Positions 27,419 through 36,561 of a DNA stretch of 64,000 nt are shown here, in pieces. The stretch comes from Arcobacter sp. LA11 (GTDB lineage Bacteria > Campylobacterota > Campylobacteria > Campylobacterales > Arcobacteraceae), in NCBI RefSeq assembly GCF_001895145.1, contig NZ_BDIR01000005.1:1-64000 (forward strand), read 5' to 3'. Each line of letters begins with the position of its first letter. Position 1 is the stretch's first letter. Below the pieces are notes generated by a model. It was not told the DNA's origin. It ran no database searches and saw nothing but the letters and a program-made list of their open reading frames with translations. A program made the position numbers and the translations under genes.

Positions 27419-28756
27419 TTAATCCTCACTATCAATAATTGCTTGTAATGAAGCAAAATCATTCTCCATCTGATTTATTAGAACCGTATAATCTGCAAAT
27501 TGAGAAGCCATTGTTTGATATTTTTCATCTAATGATTCCGATGCAGAATCATAATCATCATTTAATGTTTCTAGATATTCATCTAATCTCTCTTGATAAG
27601 AAGTTATTGTTCCATCTGTACTATCTAAAGCATCAAGATATGTTTTTAATGCAGTCCCTATTCCCTCTTTTTCTGCATAACCAACAAATAACTCTTTTAC
27701 ATCATCTAAATTAGAGGTCAAAGATTCTGTTAAAGTAGTACTGTCAAGTTCCATATATCCATCAATATCAAAGGAAAGGCCATAAACAAATGCATTTTCT
27801 TCATCAGTTAAGCCATATGATTCATAAAAATAGTTTTTTATGTCAGTCATAATTGTTCTTAAAGTACTACTATCAGATATTAATGCTGGATCATCTTCAT
27901 CTCCAATAACATAAGAATTTACTAAGTCTACTAATTCATTATATATTGTAGCCATAGACTCAACAGCATCTACAACATACGAACTATCTTGTTCAATACT
28001 TATTGAAGAATCTCCTGTTTCTATTGCAGATATTATTAAACCATTATTCATCGTAAATTTATTTGACGAGAGGTCATAATCTATTCCATCAACTGTTCCT
28101 TTGAAGTTTTGTGCAGTTAATACATGATTATCTTCATTCTCAAACCCTAGATTTAAATCACCACTTTGAGAAATGGTAATAGCATTAGATAATCCGCTTT
28201 CTGTACTTTTAATAACGAACCTATGTGTATCATCACTTACTTGTTCTAAAGCAACATCTAAAGAACTATAATAATTCATTTCAGTTAACACTTCTTCATA
28301 AGTTAATCCTGTAGTTACAAAATCATAAGTTTCATCACCTACTGTGATGCTTAATGTACCATCATCCATTATATCTTCACTATTGCTAATAGTATCAGAC
28401 TGATAAACATCTTTTGTTGATAACTGTTCTACTGTGACATTAATAGTCCCAGGATTTAAAGAACTTGTATCCGCAGCATCAAAAACTACTGAGTCACCAG
28501 AAGTATTTGCACTCACTTCATCAAATACATTAGTACCACTTGTATATAAATCAAGATTCTCCATAACTGCAAGTAATTCTAATATTTTACTTTCAACTGC
28601 ATCTACTGCTTCAATCTCAGCTTCAGTATCTTCAATTTCAGCCGTTATAGGATCAAGTTGTGATGCACTATCTGCTTCTTTTAATTGATCAATCAATGAT
28701 TGATCTAAACTTACTCCGCTACTTGAACTTCCTAATCCTAATATTCCATCAGCCAT
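27419..28756 (-). CDS. fliD: FliD, flagellar filament cap protein
   Basis: This 445-residue protein has a typical FliD N-terminus ('GSSSSGVSLDQSLIDQL', 'EIEDTEAEIEAVDAVESKI'), a central variable region beginning 'GTINVTVEQLSTKDVYQS', and a coiled C-terminus ('YQTMASQFADYTVLINQMEN'). It caps the growing filament and helps flagellin fold and assemble. It is secreted by the flagellar export apparatus, so no Sec signal is expected. It follows flgK with 10 bases between them. Length is normal. Confidence 0.9.
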   Translation of the reverse strand: MADGILGLGSSSSGVSLDQSLIDQLKEADSASQLDPITAEIEDTEAEIEAVDAVESKILELLAVMENLDLYTSGTNVFDEVSANTSGDSVVFDAADTSSLNPGTINVTVEQLSTKDVYQSDTISNSEDIMDDGTLSITVGDETYDFVTTGLTYEEVLTEMNYYSSLDVALEQVSDDTHRFVIKSTESGLSNAITISQSGDLNLGFENEDNHVLTAQNFKGTVDGIDYDLSSNKFTMNNGLIISAIETGDSSISIEQDSSYVVDAVESMATIYNELVDLVNSYVIGDEDDPALISDSSTLRTIMTDIKNYFYESYGLTDEENAFVYGLSFDIDGYMELDSTTLTESLTSNLDDVKELFVGYAEKEGIGTALKTYLDALDSTDGTITSYQERLDEYLETLNDDYDSASESLDEKYQTMASQFADYTVLINQMENDFASLQAIIDSED

Positions 28757-28766
28757 TATTTATCCT

Positions 28767-30047
28767 TTACATATCTAAAAGTGTTTGTAGCATTTCATCT
28801 ACTACTGTAATAACTTTTGCATTTGCTTCATAGGCAGCTTGGTATTCAATTAGTTTTATCATCTCTTCATCACTGTCAACTTTTGTAAAATTATCAAAAC
28901 TAGTTTGTAATGATTGAACAACTGATTCTTGTGCTTCAAGTTTAAAATCATTATTTTCAACCTTTGAAGATATCTCAACACGTAAAGACTGATAAAACTC
29001 ACTAAAAGATGAGATATCAGTACTTGTAGAATCAATACTATATTCACCCCATTGTATTTGAGCTAAGTTTTCTAAGTTATCATTTGTTAAATCACTTATT
29101 GCAGATGAATCAAAACTCATATTTGAAACAGAATCTCCACTAAAAATAGCTGTAGTACTATTTGCATTGACTTCATCTATTAAAGCTTTAGCAAAATCAT
29201 CCAATGATTGCATAGTAGAATAGATAGATGAACTATCATCACTTAGGTTTTCACTTAAAGATTTCAATGAACCACTTGATAGATTTAATTCGTTGTTATA
29301 TACATTTATAAAGGTTCTATCTTCTTCTTGGGTAATACTAATTTCATGTAAATTTACACCATTAAAAATTGTTGTTGCCCCAGCTATTTTTAATGTATAA
29401 TTGTCATTACTAGTATCAACTTCAATATTTGCATAATCACTTAACTCTTTTTCTAATTGATCTCTTTTATCAAGTAAATCATCTCTTTGTTGACTACTTG
29501 ATTGTATTTGTTCATTTAAATACACGATTTGAGATAATATTTCATTTACTTGGTCTACATCATTTGATAATTGAGTAAATATATTTTCTTCAATAGTCTC
29601 TAAATCACTATATAAATCCTTTAAACTAAATACTAATATCTCAGATTGATTTTCGAGATCAGACTTATATATCTCATTACTAGGATTTGAACGTAAGTTT
29701 TCAATTGATTGAAAATAATCATTTAAAGATACAGAAAAACCGCTACTATCAGTCTCTTGAAACATAATCTCTATTTGGGATAAAATCTCATCTTCTTGTT
29801 CATAAAAAGATTGTTCGCTTGTTTGTTTTATTAATTGGTTATATAAAAATTGATTCGTAGTTCTTGTAATACCATCAAAAGATACACCATTTCCAATATT
29901 ACTTTCTAAAGAACTAAGTTCACTTGTATTTACAACTCTTTTTTTATAGCCTTCTGTATTTTCATTAGCAATATTATTTGAAGTAGCATCTATTGCATAT
30001 CTAGAAGTAAAAAGTCCTGATTGTGCAGTATATAGAGAATCCATCAT
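28767..30047 (-). CDS. flgK: FlgK, hook-filament junction protein 1
   Basis: The 426-residue protein has the axial-protein N-terminus ('LYTAQSGLFTSRYAIDATSN', then 'NIANENTEGYKK') and C-terminus ('MIKLIEYQAAYEANAKVITV' followed by 'VDEMLQTLLDM'). FlgK joins the hook to the filament. It is on the short side for the family, with a reduced central domain. Two ATG codons stand in tandem at the start. It lies between the unknown 121-residue protein and fliD. Confidence 0.9.
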   Translation of the reverse strand: MMDSLYTAQSGLFTSRYAIDATSNNIANENTEGYKKRVVNTSELSSLESNIGNGVSFDGITRTTNQFLYNQLIKQTSEQSFYEQEDEILSQIEIMFQETDSSGFSVSLNDYFQSIENLRSNPSNEIYKSDLENQSEILVFSLKDLYSDLETIEENIFTQLSNDVDQVNEILSQIVYLNEQIQSSSQQRDDLLDKRDQLEKELSDYANIEVDTSNDNYTLKIAGATTIFNGVNLHEISITQEEDRTFINVYNNELNLSSGSLKSLSENLSDDSSSIYSTMQSLDDFAKALIDEVNANSTTAIFSGDSVSNMSFDSSAISDLTNDNLENLAQIQWGEYSIDSTSTDISSFSEFYQSLRVEISSKVENNDFKLEAQESVVQSLQTSFDNFTKVDSDEEMIKLIEYQAAYEANAKVITVVDEMLQTLLDM

Positions 30048-30057
30048 AATGAATCCT

Positions 30058-30423
30058 TTAATACATTCTTACAACATCTGTAAAGTCTATATATGAAACA
30101 TCACTATCTAAAACATATTTTTTATCAATATTATCAAAGCCAATAACTTCATGACATATTAAACTAACACTACTACCAATTATTTGTAAAGAGGAAATAT
30201 TGTATTGTCTATTTTGACCATTATTATTTATTCTTCCATCTTCTATAACCCTATCTATAATATTAACTAAGTTTGTTACTGTTAATTGAATCATTGTTTC
30301 TTGTAATTTTGTTAACATCTCTTCTAAATGATCAAAATTAGATGTTTGATGATTTTGAACAAAAAAACTATAACAATCTTGTACTTGAGACTGTAAGCCT
30401 ATTAAGTCAACTTGATTTTTCAT
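30058..30423 (-). CDS. Small unknown protein between flgL and flgK
   Basis: The 121-residue protein has no recognisable motif. It starts with a helical region ('MLTKLQETMIQLTVTNLVNI') and ends with a mixed segment ('VLDSDVSYIDFTDVVRMY'). It is 10 bases from both neighbours, with a ribosome site before its ATG, so it is a real co-transcribed gene. In other bacteria this place in the operon often holds the FlgK/FlgL export chaperone FlgN or the regulators FliW/CsrA. It does not resemble those by eye. A chaperone role is only inference from position and size. Confidence 0.6.
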   Translation of the reverse strand: MKNQVDLIGLQSQVQDCYSFFVQNHQTSNFDHLEEMLTKLQETMIQLTVTNLVNIIDRVIEDGRINNNGQNRQYNISSLQIIGSSVSLICHEVIGFDNIDKKYVLDSDVSYIDFTDVVRMY

Positions 30424-30433
30424 AAGATATCCT

Positions 30434-31567
30434 TTATTTTAAGTAATTAATTAAAGATAGAGAATTAACTCTATTTATTGTTGAATACAATGCAGAATAA
30501 GTATTCTCCAAAGCCTGTGCTTCAACTGCAAGTGCAGTTAAATCTGCACTTGCGTATTCATTTTCCAAGATTGTCAAGTTTGTTAGTTTTGTTTGAACAA
30601 TATCTTGGTAAGTATTAATTGTATTTGTTCTAGTTCCAACAATTGAGTGTGAAATATTTTGTGAGTCATATGCTGTATCAATGTTTTCTAAAGTAACTGA
30701 AAGAATGACACTTGCATCACCTTTACTAATAGTATTTCCATCTTCATCTTCTAATTTTAAAGCACTAATAACTTCATTTAAATCATCAAAAATAGAGTGT
30801 TTAATTTCTAGACTTCTACTAGATGTATTTACTGCACTAAAAGTTCCATCACCATTATCTGTTACAAGCATTGAAGAGGATGTAATATCACCATTTAAAA
30901 ATAGACCATCAGATGTTCCATCATTATTAGAATCCATAAGTTTCCACTCATTTCCATCTTCATCTAAAATTATTTCATTTGATGAAAAAGTAAAACCATC
31001 TGTATTTTCAACACTATTATTTGTATAGTAAAAGACATCTATTCCATTTACACCTTGAGATACATAACGATTTTCCTCAACATTAACTTGTTTTAAAGAG
31101 TTATCACTTTGATATGAAATCTCCCCTGTGGTTTCATCCTCTAAAAAAGGATTTATATCAGTATTTACTCCTGAAAAAAGATATTGATTATCTACACTTG
31201 TATTTGATAAAGAAAGAAGTGATTGCTTATAGTCTTCTACTTGTCCTGCAATAACTACTCTTCCCTCATCACTTGTTGTATCAGTATTAGCTTTTATCAA
31301 TTCAGAAAGTATTGATTCTGTAACACTTTTTATTTCAGCTAAAGCCGTATCACTTGAAGTATTAAAAGCAGTATTATAATTTATACTCTCATTTATAGAA
31401 GTATAAATATTAATATCATTTTTTACTCCTAATATATAATCGTATCTAATAGAATCATCACTACCATATTCAAGTGCTTCATTTGTGCTAAGACCATGAT
31501 TTACTTTATTGTTTCTGTCATTTAAAATATCTAGATTGTACATTATTGTATTAATTGAATTAACCAT
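30434..31567 (-). CDS. flgL: FlgL, hook-filament junction protein 3
   Basis: The 377-residue protein matches FlgL at both ends: 'INTIMYNLDILNDRNNKVNHG' minus its last residue at the start, and a flagellin-like C-terminal helix including 'LTALAVEAQALENTYSALYS'. The central part includes the conserved 'NQYLFSGVNTDINPF'. It joins FlgK to the filament. It follows flgE by 12 bases. Its domain ends, though shorter than those of flagellin, pair into the same coiled-coil core. Confidence 0.88.
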   Translation of the reverse strand: MVNSINTIMYNLDILNDRNNKVNHGLSTNEALEYGSDDSIRYDYILGVKNDINIYTSINESINYNTAFNTSSDTALAEIKSVTESILSELIKANTDTTSDEGRVVIAGQVEDYKQSLLSLSNTSVDNQYLFSGVNTDINPFLEDETTGEISYQSDNSLKQVNVEENRYVSQGVNGIDVFYYTNNSVENTDGFTFSSNEIILDEDGNEWKLMDSNNDGTSDGLFLNGDITSSSMLVTDNGDGTFSAVNTSSRSLEIKHSIFDDLNEVISALKLEDEDGNTISKGDASVILSVTLENIDTAYDSQNISHSIVGTRTNTINTYQDIVQTKLTNLTILENEYASADLTALAVEAQALENTYSALYSTINRVNSLSLINYLK

Positions 31568-31579
31568 AATAAATCCTTA

Positions 31580-33535
31580 CTATCGTTTCAATTGAATTAA
31601 TGTTGTTAAAATCTCATTTGCAGTTGTAATAGATTTTGAATTTGCTTCAAAAGCTCTTTGAAAAACCATCAAATTTACTAAGCTTTCACTCAAATCCGCG
31701 GTACTTAGTTCTAAAGTTTCACTCTCTATACTAGTTGAGTTGTCATTATTAACCATATAAATTGGATCACCACTAGTATTTGTTTTAGATAATAGATTAT
31801 CTCCTACTGCTTCAAGTCCGATATTATTGTTAAATTGTGCAATAGCAACTTGACCAATAGCATAATCAACACCATCTTGAGTCATAGTTATCACGCCATT
31901 ATCATCAACACTAAACTCACCAAAAGAAGAGTCTGTTAAACCTAAAGTGTCTAGTTTTAATTGTAAAGAAGATTGAGAAGTTGTTTGATCTACAGTTGAC
32001 AAAATTTGCATAAACTCTGCATCTGCACCAGTGTTACCACTTAAATCTAAATTCATCTCTTTTGTATAGGTAGTAGTTGAAGAAGAATCAGTAAATTGAA
32101 TAATCCCTGAAAACTCTTCTCCCGTCTCTTTTGATTGAATTACTAGATTTCCATTAATATTTTTTGCTTCTACTTCTAATTGTAAATCAGGGTCACTATT
32201 AATCTGCGCAGTTAAATTATCAATCATTGATTCAAAGTCATCTACACTTCCAGCTGCATATGTTGAGGTAATAGCAGTTCCATTTAAACTAAAGCTTACC
32301 GTGTCTCCTGTATCAAAAGAAATACTTACGCCATCATCATCACTAAAGATATCTTCTTCTTGGTAAACATCTTGTTGTTCACCTGCAACAGCATCTTTTA
32401 AAGCTTGCATTGCAGATTCTACTGCACCCTCACCTGTACCCATAGTAGCCTGCGTTATAGTATTTTCACTTCCTGCAGTCTCTATTGAATTTGATACTTC
32501 ATAAATATCCCCAATAGTAAAAGATTCTCCAGGTATTATAGATTCTATTTTTATAGTTCCATTGAGAACATCAGCGTCTGAAGTACTAGCATTATTTGAA
32601 CTATCAACTGTATATGCTTTTAATCCTGTAATATTTGATATTTCATCAGCTAAAGCTTTATAAGTTGCAATTCTACTTGCAGCTATATTATCATCACTAT
32701 CTACTGTACCACTACCATCTACATCTTCAGTAGTAGTTATACTTACATAATCTTGAGTATATTTATCTCCATTAATATATACATATATTTGATCACCCTC
32801 ATTATCTAAAAGAGTATCCGAACCATCTGGAAAATCAATAGTACTAATTTGTGAAATTGAAGGTGTTGATGTTGCATCTGGATCAATTGCATAATCATCC
32901 AAAGCACTAGTATAATTTGAAATTAATGCTTCAATATCTGATACTTTTGTAGATTGTGTTTTTATTCCTGATCCACTTAATACAGAAGAATCACTTTGTG
33001 CAGAATCTGTATAATCAGTCATTTTTGCAGAGTATGTTTCTATTTTATTTGAAAATTGTATTATTTGATTTCCTGCAACTTTTGTAAAATCACTAGTAAA
33101 AGATGTCCAATTTGAATTTGTTGAAGTGACATCATTATCTGCATCTAAAGGACTCATAGCCCAACCTTGAACCTCATTTCCTGAAGCATCTTGTAATGTT
33201 CCATTATCACCCATCCTGAAGTTACCAGCTCTGGTGTAATATAATTCAGATGTTCCAGTAGAACTTGCATCAGAAACAACAAAGAAGCCATCTCCATTTA
33301 ATGCCATATCATATGATGAACCTGTTAAGTTTAGACTTCCTTGAGTATATTGTTTCTCAGCACTAGTAACGGTAGAACCTTTACCAATGCTATCTTGATA
33401 CATTAAATCAGCAAATGATACCCTTGAGGCTTTATAACCTACAGTATTTACATTTGCAATATTATTTGATTCGTTATCTAATGCAACCTGTTGTGACGCT
33501 AAACCTGAAATTCCTGTCCATAATGCACCAATCAT
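31580..33535 (-). CDS. flgE: FlgE, flagellar hook protein
   Basis: The ATG at 33535 is chosen because AAAGGA stands six to seven bases upstream and the product then begins 'MIGALWTGISGLASQQVALD', as expected for the family. An earlier start at 33586 would add 17 residues unlike any hook protein. The 651-residue protein has the axial motif 'SNNIANVNTVGYKASRVSF' and a C-terminus with 'SLVNLMVFQRAFEANSKSI' and 'NEILTTLIQLKR'. The large Ser/Thr/Asp-rich middle is the surface-exposed domain. It polymerises into the hook. It lies 140 bases after flgD, a gap with a small hairpin (TAGAGT/ACTCTA), so partial termination is possible. Confidence 0.92.
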   Translation of the reverse strand: MIGALWTGISGLASQQVALDNESNNIANVNTVGYKASRVSFADLMYQDSIGKGSTVTSAEKQYTQGSLNLTGSSYDMALNGDGFFVVSDASSTGTSELYYTRAGNFRMGDNGTLQDASGNEVQGWAMSPLDADNDVTSTNSNWTSFTSDFTKVAGNQIIQFSNKIETYSAKMTDYTDSAQSDSSVLSGSGIKTQSTKVSDIEALISNYTSALDDYAIDPDATSTPSISQISTIDFPDGSDTLLDNEGDQIYVYINGDKYTQDYVSITTTEDVDGSGTVDSDDNIAASRIATYKALADEISNITGLKAYTVDSSNNASTSDADVLNGTIKIESIIPGESFTIGDIYEVSNSIETAGSENTITQATMGTGEGAVESAMQALKDAVAGEQQDVYQEEDIFSDDDGVSISFDTGDTVSFSLNGTAITSTYAAGSVDDFESMIDNLTAQINSDPDLQLEVEAKNINGNLVIQSKETGEEFSGIIQFTDSSSTTTYTKEMNLDLSGNTGADAEFMQILSTVDQTTSQSSLQLKLDTLGLTDSSFGEFSVDDNGVITMTQDGVDYAIGQVAIAQFNNNIGLEAVGDNLLSKTNTSGDPIYMVNNDNSTSIESETLELSTADLSESLVNLMVFQRAFEANSKSITTANEILTTLIQLKR

Positions 33536-33675
33536 TTTAAATCCTTTATGATTACTTCTGTGATTAAAACCACATATAGAAATCATAAAGATTTAGAGTA
33601 AACTCTAGGTATTCATTTACTCACTTTTAAAAATAATATTTAAACAAAAAGAAACATTTTGTTTTTTTAGTAACA

Positions 33676-34434
33676 TTAGTAAATTTTAGTAACATTACTA
33701 TATGGAATTTTTTCAACTTCACTACCATAAGCTGTAGCATTGTCACTAGAATAAGACAAACTTATTCCACTTTGAGATAAATTTGAGGCTCCGCCACTAA
33801 CAGATGCAACTAATTGATAATTTCCATTAGAATTCTCCATCATTGATGCCGTAATTCCATCAATTGAATTTAATTCTTCTGCGATTTCTTCATAAGTCTT
33901 TCCATAAGTACTTATTTCATGGCTATCTCCCGAACTATCAGTAATAGTTAAACTATCATTTTCATCAACACTTGTATCAAGATTATTTGAAATACTACTA
34001 GTCTCTTCAAATGAATAAACATCATAATAACCAGTGATTTCATAAGCAGATAAATATATTGTTCCATCTTCACCTTCAACCGATGAAACCTTATATTGTT
34101 TTGTATTTCCAGAATCATCAAGATTTCCATTTTCAATTACATTTCCAATTAATGCGGCAGAACTAGATAGAGATGTTTGAGCATATGATGTTGCTAAAGT
34201 TTCCATAGATTCGGCTAGAGAAATATTTGTTTCTAAAGTTTGTAGTTGAAGTTGATCATCTAGCATGGTACTAGAGTCAACAGGTTCAGTTGGATCTTGC
34301 ATAGATAATTCAGTTAACATTAGTGTAATAAAATCATTATTATCTAAACTATCATTACCACTTACAGCTGTCGTGTAAGAGTTACCATAAGCATCAGTAC
34401 TACTTGTTGTAGTTATATCACTTGTTGTAGACAT
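33676..34434 (-). CDS. flgD: FlgD, hook-cap / hook assembly protein
   Basis: The 252-residue protein shows the FlgD pattern: 'DFITLMLTELSMQDPTEPVD' (about 37-56) and 'DDQLQLQTLETNISLAESM', which define the export/cap region, followed by a beta-rich C-terminal half ('KQYKVSSVEGEDGTIYLSAY'). FlgD caps the hook during FlgE assembly. GGAGTCTTTA precedes the ATG. It is the first gene of this minus-strand flagellar operon. No sigma-54 or sigma-28 promoter is obvious in the 108 bases upstream. Confidence 0.88.
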   Translation of the reverse strand: MSTTSDITTTSSTDAYGNSYTTAVSGNDSLDNNDFITLMLTELSMQDPTEPVDSSTMLDDQLQLQTLETNISLAESMETLATSYAQTSLSSSAALIGNVIENGNLDDSGNTKQYKVSSVEGEDGTIYLSAYEITGYYDVYSFEETSSISNNLDTSVDENDSLTITDSSGDSHEISTYGKTYEEIAEELNSIDGITASMMENSNGNYQLVASVSGGASNLSQSGISLSYSSDNATAYGSEVEKIPYSNVTKIY

Positions 34435-34542
34435 TAAAGACTCCTTCTAAAGTTTTTACAACTTTATCAAAGGAAGAAAAACAGTAGGTAAGACTCTAGT
34501 AATAAAAGTTAATTAAAAAAATATATAGTAAATGAAAGATAA

Positions 34543-35820
34543 CTAAGAATCTATTTTGAATTGAATTTTAAATAAATGGTAACATCCGCTATAAGAATAA
34601 TAAAGTTTATATCCATGACTTTGTATTACATTATTAGTTATATACAAACCAAGACCTAAGCCTTTATCAATAGATTCATATTCTCTACTAAATGGTGTTA
34701 AATAGTGTTCAAAATCTTTTTTAAGTGGTTCTCCTTTATTTTTAATCAATAAAGAATCTTCTTTAACAAATATTTCAACTTTATCATTGGTATTATATCT
34801 TAAGGCATTATCAATTAAGTTTTTTAAGGCAATTGAAAATATTTCAAAATCAACATTTACTTTTGTTACATTAGAAAATATTTCTAATTTATCTCTATCT
34901 ATTAATAATATATCAATTGCTTGATCTAGTAAATCAATAACTCTATACTCTTTTTTAACTAAATTCATTTTTCCTGAAGTTAATTCTTCAAGCTTTACAA
35001 ACTCACCTAAAAGATACTCTAATCTTAAAAAAGCTTTTTGTAAAATCTCTTTTCTTCTACTTTCTTCTAAAGTATCAGAAACAAGTTTTCCTTTTGTAAT
35101 AGGTGTTTTTAATTCATGTAAAATATTACGTAAAAAAAGCTTTCTAGAATCATTTAATTCTCGTATTTTTGTTATAGCATTATTAAATTCATTTGAAACT
35201 TGTGATATTTCATCATTACCTATAGCTTTTGTATTTATATCTAAGTTTCCATAAGAAAATTTTGTAATTTCATTTTTCAACCGAACAAGTGGCTTTAATT
35301 TTTTATATAAAAAGTAATAAAACCAACCAAGTAAAATATCAGTACTTAAAAGAACAATTAACCAAAAATATCTTATTTCATTATCATCTAATAAATCAAT
35401 AAATATTATAGGCCCCGGTCTTTTTTTCTTAAAAGGTCGAAATTCTATATTTTTTTTTGTTCTGTCCCTAAATTTTGGTGGTCTTGGATGTATATATTTT
35501 TTATCATTATATTCAAAGATTTCTATAGGTGCAAATTTATCATCTTCATATTCATTTGCAAGTTCTTTTAATGCACGTAAATCAACATCTGATAATTTTA
35601 GAAAAAGATGTTTAATTTTTTTATTTATCTCTTGATCATCAGCTTGTTCAAATCTTGATTCTAAAACAATTCTAGTAGCATTAAAATATCTCTGAATATT
35701 CAATGTTTTATAATTATGATTATCAAGTAAAAACTGTACTAAAATAATTAAGTTTATAATAAAAAATATAATTGAAAAAAAGATTGTTATCTGAAAAAGA
35801 ATTGAACTCTTTTTATTCGT
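34543..35820 (-). CDS. ArsS-like two-component sensor histidine kinase, apparent ACG start
   Basis: The frame is open upstream of the first conventional start (TTG 35703) as far as the response regulator stop. The extra 39 residues encode a strong membrane helix ('ILFQITIFFSIIFFIINLII'), which a sensor kinase of this family needs. The only plausible start is ACG at 35820, overlapping the regulator stop as ACGAATAA, or a later ATT/ATA. This gives about 425 residues: first helix, periplasmic loop, second helix ('YFWLIVLLSTDILLGWFYYF'), HAMP-like region, 'LRNILHELKTPITKGK' phospho-His box, 'NLIDNALRYN' and 'GLGLGLYI'. It resembles ArsS, the acid-responsive kinase of Campylobacterota. The family is clear; the start is uncertain. 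Confidence 0.8.
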   Translation of the reverse strand, partial: TNKKSSILFQITIFFSIIFFIINLIILVQFLLDNHNYKTLNIQRYFNATRIVLESRFEQADDQEINKKIKHLFLKLSDVDLRALKELANEYEDDKFAPIEIFEYNDKKYIHPRPPKFRDRTKKNIEFRPFKKKRPGPIIFIDLLDDNEIRYFWLIVLLSTDILLGWFYYFLYKKLKPLVRLKNEITKFSYGNLDINTKAIGNDEISQVSNEFNNAITKIRELNDSRKLFLRNILHELKTPITKGKLVSDTLEESRRKEILQKAFLRLEYLLGEFVKLEELTSGKMNLVKKEYRVIDLLDQAIDILLIDRDKLEIFSNVTKVNVDFEIFSIALKNLIDNALRYNTNDKVEIFVKEDSLLIKNKGEPLKKDFEHYLTPFSREYESIDKGLGLGLYITNNVIQSHGYKLYYSYSGCYHLFKIQFKIDS

Positions 35821-36496
35821 TAACCAATTTATACCCTACTCCTCTAATAGAATGAATATACTTTGGCTTTCTTGAGTTGTCTTCAATTTTATTTCTAACT
35901 CGTCCAATTAATACATCAATACTTTTATATGTACTTTCATACTTTATAGAATCTACATTTGTAAGAATCTCTTCTCGTGAGATTACAAAACCCGCTCTTT
36001 TTATTAAATATGCCAAAATATAATACTCTGCATTGGTTAAATCAAGAAGAACATCTTTTTTAAATATCTCCATTTTCTCTTCTTTATGTATAAAAATAGA
36101 CTCTTTTTGAAGTTTTTCTTGAGAAGGAAGTTCAAAGTTACATCTTCTAAGAATAGATTTAATTCTAAATATTAATTCTTGAGTATCATAAGGTTTAGGC
36201 ATGAAGTCATCTGCACCATAAGAAAAACAAGCAATTTTATCTCCTAAATTTGAACGTGCACTTGAAATTATAATTGGAATTGAATATTGTTCTCGAATAA
36301 TTTTACATACTTCAATACCATCAATATTTGGTAAAGATAAATCAAGGATAATTAAATCATATTTTTTAAGTCTTAACCCAGAAATTCCTAGCTCTGGACT
36401 ATCATAGTTTGTTACTTTTATATTGTACTGGTCTAAATAATCTATTAAAATTTCTGCAAGTTCTAAATCATCTTCTATCATCAAAATATTAATCAA
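35813..36496 (-). CDS. OmpR-family response regulator, ArsR-like partner of the sensor
   Basis: The 227-residue protein has a receiver domain ('MIEDDLELAEIL', phospho-Asp in 'LIILDLSLPNIDG', 'PKPYD') and a winged-helix DNA-binding domain ending 'DNSRKPKYIHSIRGVGYKL'. It starts at TTG with GGAG six to seven bases upstream; the in-frame ATG at residue 6 would cut into the first strand. It overlaps the kinase gene by 8 bp if the ACG start is right. By similarity of both partners this is the ArsRS-type acid or phosphate-responsive system of the phylum, but the signal cannot be read from sequence. Confidence 0.88.
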   Translation of the reverse strand: MINILMIEDDLELAEILIDYLDQYNIKVTNYDSPELGISGLRLKKYDLIILDLSLPNIDGIEVCKIIREQYSIPIIISSARSNLGDKIACFSYGADDFMPKPYDTQELIFRIKSILRRCNFELPSQEKLQKESIFIHKEEKMEIFKKDVLLDLTNAEYYILAYLIKRAGFVISREEILTNVDSIKYESTYKSIDVLIGRVRNKIEDNSRKPKYIHSIRGVGYKLVNE

Positions 36497-36521
36497 TAAT
36501 TACTCCTTATTTACAAATGTA

Positions 36522-36527
36522 ATTATA
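36522..36527 (-). promoter_or_regulatory. Candidate -10 element of the ArsRS-like operon
   Basis: On the minus strand TATAAT stands 26 bases before the TTG start of the response regulator, within AT-rich DNA as is usual for sigma-70 promoters of this phylum, which lack a clear -35 box. Confidence 0.45.
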
Positions 36528-36561
36528 ATATATCAAAGTAAATATTCTGTAACAATATTGA

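Noticed and set aside
33536-33586. Longer flgE N-terminus
   Set aside because: The added residues have no resemblance to hook proteins, and the AAAGGA ribosome site supports the internal ATG at 33535.
26486-34434. Prophage or other mobile element
   Set aside because: No integrase, transposase, att repeat or tail gene was seen; the structural proteins are flagellar axial proteins.
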